In this document: positions 33,085 through 40,247 of the stretch, piece after piece
How the letters are laid out: each line of letters starts with the position of its first letter
How positions within the stretch are numbered: the first letter of the stretch is position 1
NCBI GenBank assembly: GCA_020846745.1
Contig: JADLDI010000082.1
Location: 1-64,000 of the forward strand
Direction of reading: 5' to 3'
From: Bryobacterales bacterium
GTDB taxonomy: Bacteria; Acidobacteriota; Terriglobia; Bryobacterales; Bryobacteraceae
Length of the DNA: 64,000 bases
Program-made: the position numbers and the translations under genes
Notes under the pieces: model-generated
What the model was told of the DNA's origin: nothing
The model's input: the letters and a program-made list of their open reading frames with translations, nothing else
Database searches by the model: none

Positions 33085-34533
33085 ATGAACATCGCTTCGC
33101 TCTCGATCGATCAGATCACATCGGGGCTGCGCGAGCGGTCCTTTTCCGCGCGCGAACTGGCTGAACAGGCTTTGGCATTCGCGCAAGCGGAAAACCCGGC
33201 GACGAATGCCTACCTGCACTTCTGTCCGGAACGGGCGCTGGCGGCGGCGGAAGCCGTAGACTCGGCGATTGCCCAGGGCCAGGACCCCGGACCATTAGCG
33301 GGTGTCCCAATGGCCGTGAAAGACGTCATTCTGGTGAAGGGCGTCAAGAACACGTGCGCGTCGAAACTGCTGGCCAATTACATCGCCCCGTATGATGCGA
33401 CGGCGGTCGCCCGGCTGGAGCAGGCGGGCGCCGTGATCATCGGCAAAGCGAATTGCGATGAGTTCGCCATGGGATCGTCAAACGAGAACTCGGCGTTCGG
33501 CGCGGTGCGTAACCCTGTCGACCTTGAACGCGTGCCTGGCGGTTCGTCTGGGGGCAGCGCGGCGGTGGTGGCACAGGGAACGGCGGTGGCTTCGCTCGGG
33601 TCCGATACAGGCGGGTCGATCCGGCAACCGGCTTCGTTTTGCGGGGTAGTCGGCGTGACGCCGACCTACGGCCGTGTATCGCGCTACGGGTTGACGGCGT
33701 TCGCGTCGTCGCTCGACCATATCGGTCCTTTCGCCCGTTCTGTTCGCGATGCCGCACGGGTGCTCGAAGCCATCGCGGGACGCGACAAGGCGGATTCGAC
33801 CTCGGCGTTCGCCCCGGTGGACGATTACCTGGCGGCGATGGACGGCAATGTTCGCGGGATGAAGGTGGGGCTGCCCAAGGAATACTTCACGCACTTGGAT
33901 TCGGAGTCTGGCGATTTGATTCATCGCGGCGTCGAGGCGCTCGCCAAGCTTGGCTGCGAGGTGCGGGAAATATCGCTGCCGCACACGGACTACGCGATTT
34001 CGACCTACTACATCATCTGTACGGCCGAAGCGTCTTCCAACCTGGCCAGGTACGACGGGGTCCGGTACACGTCGCGCAGCGCGGACCCGGAGTCGTTGAC
34101 GGACATGTACCGCAGTACGCGCGGCGACGGGTTCGGCGCGGAGTGCAAGCGGCGAATCATGCTGGGCACCTATGTGTTGTCGGCCGGGTACTACGACGCA
34201 TACTACATCAAGGCGCAGCGGGTGCGCGCGCTCATCTCACGTGACTTTTCCAACGCTTTCCAGGCGGTAGATGCGATTGTCGCTCCCGTGTCGCCCTTCG
34301 CTGCGTTTAAGCTGGGAGAGAAGCTTGACGATCCCATGCAGATGTATCTATCCGACATTTTCACGATTACGGGATCTCTTGCTGGAATTCCCTGCATGTC
34401 GGTGCCGTGCGGCCGAACCGCCCAGGGCCTGCCGGTCGGCATGCAGATCCTCACCAACCACTTCCAGGAAACGACGATGTTTCGTCTGGCAGACGCATTC
34501 GAGCGAATCGGCGGCCCCGCGGCCGTCATCTAG
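33085..34533 (+). CDS. gatA: Glutamyl-tRNA(Gln) amidotransferase subunit A
   Basis: A 482-residue amidase-signature enzyme, the normal length for GatA. The catalytic Ser-cisSer-Lys triad motifs are intact: Lys in GVPMAVKDVILVKG, the Gly/Ser-rich PGGSSGGSAAVVAQG block and LGSDTGGSIRQPASFCG. The C-terminal SGYYDAYYIKAQRVRALI segment is diagnostic of GatA. It releases ammonia from glutamine for transfer to the tRNA-bound acid by GatB. It forms an operon with the DciA-like gene and gatC. Confidence 0.96.
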   Translation: MNIASLSIDQITSGLRERSFSARELAEQALAFAQAENPATNAYLHFCPERALAAAEAVDSAIAQGQDPGPLAGVPMAVKDVILVKGVKNTCASKLLANYIAPYDATAVARLEQAGAVIIGKANCDEFAMGSSNENSAFGAVRNPVDLERVPGGSSGGSAAVVAQGTAVASLGSDTGGSIRQPASFCGVVGVTPTYGRVSRYGLTAFASSLDHIGPFARSVRDAARVLEAIAGRDKADSTSAFAPVDDYLAAMDGNVRGMKVGLPKEYFTHLDSESGDLIHRGVEALAKLGCEVREISLPHTDYAISTYYIICTAEASSNLARYDGVRYTSRSADPESLTDMYRSTRGDGFGAECKRRIMLGTYVLSAGYYDAYYIKAQRVRALISRDFSNAFQAVDAIVAPVSPFAAFKLGEKLDDPMQMYLSDIFTITGSLAGIPCMSVPCGRTAQGLPVGMQILTNHFQETTMFRLADAFERIGGPAAVI

Positions 34534-34557
34534 ATTTTTCAGGAGACAAAATCAGTC

Positions 34558-35169
34558 ATGCCGTTTCAACTTGCACCACTTCCTTACGCTCCCGATGCGC
34601 TGGAGCCCTCCATCGACAAAATGACCATGGAAATTCACCATGGCAAGCATCACGCCACCTACGTTACGAATTTGAACAAGGCGCTCGAGTCGGCCCCCGA
34701 TCTCGCCGGCAAGTCCGTCGAAGATCTGATCGCCAATAATCTCGCCGCGGTGCCGGAGGCAATCAAGACCGCCGTGCGCAACAATGGCGGCGGCCACATC
34801 AACCACACCATGTTCTGGCAGATCATGGGACCGAACGCCGGCGGCACTCCCACGGGCGCCCTCGCCGAGGCGATCAATTCGACGTTCGGATCGTTCGACC
34901 AGTTGAAAGAGAAATTCAACGCCGCTGCCATGGGCCGCTTCGGTTCCGGCTGGGCGTGGCTGGTGGCCGCGGGCGGCAAGCTCGACATCCTGTCCACCGC
35001 CAACCAGGACAATCCGCTGATGGAAGGCAAGTACCCGGTGCTTGGCCTCGACGTGTGGGAGCACGCCTACTACCTGAAGTATCAGAACCGCCGCGCTGAG
35101 TATGTCAACGCCTGGTGGAATGTCGTGAACTGGGCCGCCGTCGGCCGGCGCTTCGACCAAAACAAGTAA
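34558..35169 (+). CDS. sodA: Superoxide dismutase, Mn-type of the Fe/Mn family
   Basis: A 203-residue enzyme with the four metal ligands His27 (MEIHHGKHH), His83 (GGGHINHTMFW), Asp165 and His169 (VLGLDVWEHAYY). GGGH at 77-80 and Gln150 in STANQDNP are the Mn-type or cambialistic markers, rather than the Fe-type Ala/Gln pattern. AGGAGA at 34541-34546 is the ribosome site. There is no signal peptide, so it is cytoplasmic. It disproportionates superoxide to peroxide and oxygen. The deaminase gene follows after 8 bp. Confidence 0.95.
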   Translation: MPFQLAPLPYAPDALEPSIDKMTMEIHHGKHHATYVTNLNKALESAPDLAGKSVEDLIANNLAAVPEAIKTAVRNNGGGHINHTMFWQIMGPNAGGTPTGALAEAINSTFGSFDQLKEKFNAAAMGRFGSGWAWLVAAGGKLDILSTANQDNPLMEGKYPVLGLDVWEHAYYLKYQNRRAEYVNAWWNVVNWAAVGRRFDQNK

Positions 35170-35177
35170 ACACTCTC

Positions 35178-35648
35178 TTGACCGATCACGATTTTCTCCG
35201 TCGCGCCATCGACTACGCAGTCGAGAACGTACGCACCGCTCGCGGTGGTCCGTTCGGAGCGGTAATCGTGCGCGACGGCGTGATCCTCGCCGCCGGGTCG
35301 AACGTAGTGACCGCTTCGCTCGATCCGACGGCACACGCAGAGATTATGGCGATACGGGCGGCGTGCCTGCGCGCCAAGTCGTTCAATCTGAGCGGCTGTA
35401 CAATGTATTCGTCGTGCGAACCCTGCCCGATGTGCCTGGGCGCAATCTACTGGGCGCGGATTGACCGGCTAGTGTACGCCTCGACGCGCGACGACGCAGC
35501 AGCCGCGGGCTTCGACGATTCCCTAATCTACGAGCAGATTCCGCTCGCGCCGGGGTCGCGCTCGCTGCGGACAGAGAACTTTCTGCGGGAAGAAGGAGCG
35601 CGCGCGTTCACTGCATGGCGGGAGTCCCTGGGGAAGGTACCGTATTAG
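35178..35648 (+). CDS. Nucleoside/guanine deaminase family protein (GuaD-like)
   Basis: 156 residues from the TTG at 35178, just after the sod stop; starting earlier would overlap sod with unrelated residues. Zinc-deaminase motifs are complete: catalytic HAE in PTAHAEIMAIRAA and the Cys pair in SSCEPCPMCLGAIYWARID. The tail AAAAGFDDSLIYEQIPL then NFLREEGARAFTAWRES resembles Bacillus guanine deaminase (GuaD), not TadA. It probably converts guanine to xanthine in purine salvage. Confidence 0.88.
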   Translation: MTDHDFLRRAIDYAVENVRTARGGPFGAVIVRDGVILAAGSNVVTASLDPTAHAEIMAIRAACLRAKSFNLSGCTMYSSCEPCPMCLGAIYWARIDRLVYASTRDDAAAAGFDDSLIYEQIPLAPGSRSLRTENFLREEGARAFTAWRESLGKVPY

Positions 35649-35734
35649 CAGAATGCAGACGGCGCAAGCCCCTGTCCTCCCCCGGTTAGCGATGGATCTC
35701 AATCCCGTTTACAAACACGCACGATCCCGCCATC

Positions 35735-36046
35735 CTACTGAGCCATGCAGAACGGAATATCGATCGGCAACGTGCCCACGAAATACACCGATACATTCGA
35801 ATCGAATTCCTGGCAAGACGCCAGTGGACCCGGTGGTGTGGGCGCTCGAAAGTTGATTTGAAACAACCCCACCATCCCCGGAACAAATCCCGCGTAGTCC
35901 GGAACCACAATCGCGCCCGGCGGGCCATTCGCCCTCCCCGCCCGGAAGTTCGGCAGGAATTGGAACATTGGTATCGCATTCCCCTCCAATGCCCCCTTTC
36001 TTGAGTCAAACCACGCGCAGTGACGCGCATAGGCCCGGCCCATCAC
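35735..36046 (-). pseudogene. Truncated copy of a Solibacter C-terminal domain (TIGR03437)
   Basis: The last 75 or so residues (AIVVPDYAGFVPGMVGLFQI then NFRAPTPPGPLASCQEFDSN and IDIPFCMAQ) align closely with the end of the neighbouring 36071-37009 protein (VVMIRPDFAGLVPGFVGLYQ, NFTVPEPPHPLESCTDYESN, IPFCIE). The remaining N-terminal residues do not form a signal peptide or the rest of that protein. It is best read as a tandem duplicate that has lost its 5' part, lying 24 bp downstream of the intact copy. Expression as a small protein cannot be excluded. Confidence 0.65.
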
Positions 36047-36070
36047 GCTATGTGTGTGTATAACCGTGAA

Positions 36071-37009
36071 TCACGGCGTCCACCGCTGATCGTTCGGCGT
36101 CTCTATACAGAACGGAATGCTTTGCCCGGCGATTCTCACCGTCACATTCGACTCATAATCCGTGCAACTCTCCAGCGGATGCGGCGGCTCTGGAACCGTG
36201 AAGTTCACTTGGTAAAGCCCGACAAACCCAGGAACCAGCCCGGCAAAATCCGGCCTGATCATTACCACAGCCCCAGTCGGACTCTGCCCCACCCGCGCAT
36301 TCGGGCGAAAGTCGAGGAAGATATCCCGTACGATTGGCGCCCAGTCGAATGTCCAATCCGTCCGCAACGGGGCCGGCTCACCGCTGGCGGGTGTCGGCCT
36401 GATCATCCCCAGCCCGTACGCGTACAAACTCAGTACCTCACCGGGTCGCGCCTTCTGCCGCGCCATCGGTGTGCCGTCCGCGCGCCACAGTTCTGTCGTC
36501 GAACAAGACCTCGGAGCCTTCGGTCCACACTGCGTCAGTATCTCCGGGTTATACGGCAAAAGATCAAATACGATCGGATCGCTGCGCCGCCCATCCACCT
36601 CAATCCAGATTTGTCCCCACGCCGTCTCCGGCTGGAAAAATCCCTTCGTAAGAAGTTCATAAGGGACTTGCACACGAATAGCCGCCACCGGAGGGCTGTC
36701 GCACGCGTCATAGATATTGGAGTTCGGTATTGAACACGACGAAGCAGGTTCAACCGAAAACAAAGGCATCTTCAAGACTGGCGTCCGAAAGCCCACCCAG
36801 ACCGAGATCCCTCCGAGCGTAGTCGGCAGTGTGGACCCGCTCGCCGTCACGTTCGGAATCGGCTTATCCAGCCGTGCATATAAGTAGGTTACTTGTCCGT
36901 AACTCAGCGGAATCGGAAACGGCCGGGTCCGCCCCGCCCCGATAATAACGGTGTCGGCCAGCGCTGTCGGCACGGTTAATAGCAGCAACAAGACAGTGAT
37001 GCGGTTCAT
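36071..37009 (-). CDS. Secreted protein with Solibacter C-terminal domain (TIGR03437)
   Basis: A 312-residue protein with a signal peptide (MNRITVLLLLLTVPTALA). The C-terminal 200 residues have the pattern of the Solibacter uncharacterized C-terminal domain, an Ig-like (IPT/TIG-like) beta-sandwich: VWVGFRTPVLKMPLFSVEPA, LLTKGFFQPETAWGQIWIEV, RPGEVLSLYAYGLG, FAGLVPGFVGLYQVNFTVP. Several Cys (CSIPN, DACD, QCG, RSCST, ESCTD, PFC) probably form disulfides. This domain is a hallmark of the Solibacter/Bryobacter lineage. Function is unknown, perhaps surface adhesion. A broken duplicate follows. Confidence 0.82.
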   Translation of the reverse strand: MNRITVLLLLLTVPTALADTVIIGAGRTRPFPIPLSYGQVTYLYARLDKPIPNVTASGSTLPTTLGGISVWVGFRTPVLKMPLFSVEPASSCSIPNSNIYDACDSPPVAAIRVQVPYELLTKGFFQPETAWGQIWIEVDGRRSDPIVFDLLPYNPEILTQCGPKAPRSCSTTELWRADGTPMARQKARPGEVLSLYAYGLGMIRPTPASGEPAPLRTDWTFDWAPIVRDIFLDFRPNARVGQSPTGAVVMIRPDFAGLVPGFVGLYQVNFTVPEPPHPLESCTDYESNVTVRIAGQSIPFCIETPNDQRWTP

Positions 37010-37447
37010 GACTACTTCTCCGTCGGCCTTGTTGGCAATTTTATGTCCTGATGCCTTGTAGGCAGAACCAGAAGGTTGCTGCCTGAAACAGATAAATGCC
37101 TAACCGGCTCATTCCCCCCATATAATGAACCTGGCAGTTTTGAGTGTCAAGGGTCTTTTTATCTTGACTTTTTATCTTGATCTGTCAATCGGCGCCCGTT
37201 AATCGATGCCCCTTCTCCTAAATTTCGCCTGATCAGAAAAAGTTCATTCACAATAGTTCTAAAATCTTAATCAAAAACTTTCGGCTGATCGTTTCCAATA
37301 ACATACAAGCAAAACGCCGTAAGCAGGACGCCATGGTATTTCCAGGGCATGTCCACCTCAGTTCTTCCCCCCGCAATCTCGGCTGCCCAGCGCAACGTAC
37401 CAATGCCGCCGCCATCCTGAACTGCGAAATCTAAGGAGAAGGCCAAC
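37010..37447. other. 438-bp AT-richer intergenic region
   Basis: No plausible coding frame. The region separates the secreted Solibacter-domain gene and the response-regulator gene, both on the minus strand. It is richer in A and T than its surroundings and holds a perfect tandem duplication of the 13-bp CTTTTTATCTTGA (37155-37167 and 37168-37180). It should contain the promoter of the 36071-37009 gene. I saw no tRNA-like or riboswitch-like structure. Confidence 0.5.
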
Positions 37448-38134
37448 TTACGGCGTGAACCGGTAGCCGACGCCCCGGACGGTGTGGAAGTGGCGGGGGC
37501 GCTGCGCGTTTTCCTCGAGTTTCTGGCGCAGCCAGGCGACGTGAACGTCGACGGTGCGGGAAGTCACGGATGGCTGGTATTCCCAAACATTGCGCAGTAG
37601 TTCCTCGCGCGACACTACCTGATGCCGGTGGTCGACGAGATAGCGCAGCAGTTGGAGTTCTTTGCCGGCAAGGCTGATGGGCGTGCCTTCGCGGGACACT
37701 TCGCCGCGGTCGAAATCCACCTGCACGTCGCCGAACTGGAAGCGCATGACTGGCGAGAGGTTCTCGCGGCGGACGCGGCGGAGCAGGGCCTCGACGCGGG
37801 CGAGGAGTTCCGAGGGGTCGAAGGGTTTGACGAGGTAATCGTCGGCCCCGATTTTGAGGCCGACCACCCGGTCGATCACCTGAGTGCGGGCGGTCAGCAT
37901 CAAAACGGGCAGGTCCATGCCATGCTGCCGGATCTCTTTGCAGACGTCGAAGCCGTTCTTGCCGGGCAGCATAACGTCCAGCACGACCATGTCGTAGCCG
38001 CCGCTCAGGGCTTTGTCCGCGCCCTGAATACCATCGGTGGCCGAGTCGACGTCATAGCCTTCGGCCGACAGAAGATCCGTCAGCGTCAGCACTAATCCGG
38101 GTTCATCCTCAACTAATAGAATCCGCAAACTCAT
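37448..38134 (-). CDS. Response regulator, OmpR/PhoB family
   Basis: A 228-residue protein. Receiver domain residues 1-120 (acidic pair E9-D10, phospho-acceptor Asp53 in MVVLDVMLPGKNG, Thr in MLTAR, Lys in YLVKPFDPSELL). The winged-helix DNA-binding domain from about 128 (GDVQVDFDRGEVSREGTPIS, LAGKELQLLRYLVDH, VHVAWLRQKLEENA, HFHTVRGVGYRF). Its start lies within the end of the kinase gene (26-nt overlap), so kinase and regulator would be made from one message, with the kinase first. Confidence 0.95.
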   Translation of the reverse strand: MSLRILLVEDEPGLVLTLTDLLSAEGYDVDSATDGIQGADKALSGGYDMVVLDVMLPGKNGFDVCKEIRQHGMDLPVLMLTARTQVIDRVVGLKIGADDYLVKPFDPSELLARVEALLRRVRRENLSPVMRFQFGDVQVDFDRGEVSREGTPISLAGKELQLLRYLVDHRHQVVSREELLRNVWEYQPSVTSRTVDVHVAWLRQKLEENAQRPRHFHTVRGVGYRFTP

Positions 38135-40022
38135 GTCGTTCCACTGGGGCGGCCGGCAGGCGGACCAGCACTTCAGTTCCTTTGCCCGGTTCGCTTCGAG
38201 CGGCGATGACGCCGCCGTGTGCTTCTACAATCCTTTTGACGAGGGTCAGGCCAAGTCCGGTACCGTGGATCTGCGTTTCAGTGGCCCGGCTACCACGATA
38301 AAATGGCTCGAAGATCTGGTTCAACTCTTCCTGGGGTATACCTTCGCCGCGGTCGGCGACGCGCAGTTCCACTTCCAATCCGCTACGGCGTTCGATGGCT
38401 TCGGGCCGGGATACATCGCGCACGGAGATGCCGATCCACCCGCCCGCGCGGCCGTACTTGGCGGCGTTACTGATGAGATTGCGAACGGCGTGTTCGAGGG
38501 TGGACGGGTCGCCGATGACCATGGGGAGGTCCAAGGGAATATCCTTTTCGATGCGGCAGCCGGACTCTTCGAGCAGGCGCCGGTCCGCGGCCAGGGCGCG
38601 TTCGACGATCGCGGCCAGGGGCACCGATTCCGTAGCGCCGATCACGCGGCCGGCCTTGACATTGGCAAAGCGCAGCACCTGCTCGACGATTGCGCCCAGC
38701 TTTTCGGCCTCATGTTCGATAAGCTCGCCGTAACGCTGAACGCGCGAAGGATCGGCGGAGACGCGCCCCTGCAGGTTATGGCCCGCGGTCCGCATGACGC
38801 TGAGCGGGGTCCGGAGTTCATGCGAGACACCGGCCACGAACTGCATTTGAAGGTTGGCCAGCGCCTGTGCACGGCGCGTGTAGACGATCAGGGCGGTGAC
38901 GGCCGCGAGCAGCAGGAAAAGGATGGCCATCGCGACGGCGAGATTGCGCCGGCGAGCATGCTCGACCACGGCTTCGAGCGATCCGGTGTTATGGCGGACA
39001 TTGAGCAGCCAACGTCCACGGTCGCCGGCCATCTCCGGACCGCGTCCCCGGCCCATACCTCTCATGCCGCCGCCACCGAAACGGTCGCGCGCGTCGGGCC
39101 GTTCCGGACCTTTCACCTGAGGGCGCCCGGGCCCGCCCTCGCGAGCGCCTCGCGGACCGGGGCCGCGGGCGGCCATGGCGCGGCGCATGATGGTATCGAA
39201 GCGGATCTCAAACAACCGTACGGAAGCATCGGGCTTCTGGATGGGGCCCTTAGCGCTGCGGTAAACGACGTTCGACGGATTGTCGGCCAGAACGATTTCA
39301 GCGTCGTAATCGATCACGCCGTCGGTGGCCAGGTGGCGGCGCTGGAGTTCGGGAATTAGACTGGAGCGGATGTATTCGCGATCGACTTCGATGAGGAGCC
39401 ACTCGGCCTCGGCGATGAGCGGCGGACCAAATCCCGGTTCCGGACCGCGCGCCGGCATCCCGGGCGCATCGTTTCGGCGTCGCGTCTCGAATCCGCCGGG
39501 AGCGAAGTAGGGTATTTCAATGAGGTCCGGATAGTCTTCGCTGAAGCCCATGGGTCCGCGGCGCTCGCCGGAGAGACGGGCCAGGAAGCGTTGCTGCAGC
39601 TTTGCCCACTCGGCCGGCCAGGGGGCGTTGTCGAGTTCGCGTGTTTCGAAATTGAGGCGGCGCAACTGGAGCCCACCGTCGGAGGGAATGACGATAGACA
39701 ACGAACGGAGGATGTGTCCATGCGGACTGCCGTCCCGCCAGTTCAAGAAGCGCGATGCGTAATCCTGCAAGCGGTCGTCACGCCGCGGGAGGTAATGGTC
39801 CGGTATCAGTGCGGCAACGGCAACCGTGAGGGACGAATTGAAATCCTGACTAAGGCGGGTGAGGCTTGTCTGCAGGCCGGCGCGCAGACGGTCGCGTTCC
39901 GCCTGGCTGACCTCGCCGATCCACACATATTGAAGAGCGCCCAGACACACCGATAAGACAATCAGGAGCCCGACAAAGAGCCACGACAGCAGGGCCTGCC
40001 GGCGGTTTTTGTCAAATGTCAT
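38109..40022 (-). CDS. Sensor histidine kinase with Arg/Gly-rich periplasmic segment
   Basis: A 637-residue protein. TM helix 12-34, a large periplasmic region to about 358, TM 360-381, then directly the dimerisation domain with His401 in FVAGVSHELRTPLSVM and the ATPase domain (N-box AVRNLISNAAKYGR, G1 VADRGEGIP, G2 GTGLGLTLVKRIVEAHGG). No HAMP domain is evident. Residues 284-337 are extremely rich in Arg, Gly and Pro (RGPGPRGAREGGPGR, FGGGGMRGMGRGRGP), so part of the sensor is probably disordered and strongly basic. It phosphorylates the overlapping OmpR-type regulator. The stimulus is unknown. Confidence 0.92.
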   Translation of the reverse strand: MTFDKNRRQALLSWLFVGLLIVLSVCLGALQYVWIGEVSQAERDRLRAGLQTSLTRLSQDFNSSLTVAVAALIPDHYLPRRDDRLQDYASRFLNWRDGSPHGHILRSLSIVIPSDGGLQLRRLNFETRELDNAPWPAEWAKLQQRFLARLSGERRGPMGFSEDYPDLIEIPYFAPGGFETRRRNDAPGMPARGPEPGFGPPLIAEAEWLLIEVDREYIRSSLIPELQRRHLATDGVIDYDAEIVLADNPSNVVYRSAKGPIQKPDASVRLFEIRFDTIMRRAMAARGPGPRGAREGGPGRPQVKGPERPDARDRFGGGGMRGMGRGRGPEMAGDRGRWLLNVRHNTGSLEAVVEHARRRNLAVAMAILFLLLAAVTALIVYTRRAQALANLQMQFVAGVSHELRTPLSVMRTAGHNLQGRVSADPSRVQRYGELIEHEAEKLGAIVEQVLRFANVKAGRVIGATESVPLAAIVERALAADRRLLEESGCRIEKDIPLDLPMVIGDPSTLEHAVRNLISNAAKYGRAGGWIGISVRDVSRPEAIERRSGLEVELRVADRGEGIPQEELNQIFEPFYRGSRATETQIHGTGLGLTLVKRIVEAHGGVIAARSEPGKGTEVLVRLPAAPVERHEFADSIS

Positions 40023-40247
40023 GTGTCGTGCCTACTACATTGACGATAGCGAACCGCCGCCGGCGGATTCGGTAAAGATTGTTAAGAACGTCAATGATGG
40101 GGAATGATTCGGGGCGGCGGCGCCGGGCGCGGCCGGCCGCGAGAGGTTTGCGAGAATCAGGTTTCGTTCATGAATGGAAGAACTTAGCGGTGAGGTTGAG
40201 GGGCTTGCATCGCACCTGATAAGGTTTTACACACTTATTGAGACGCA

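Noticed and set aside
40050..40063. CCGCCGCCGGCGGAT inverted repeat before the kinase gene
   Set aside because: It is a short GC-rich palindrome of a kind expected by chance in this composition, with no promoter element placed to use it.
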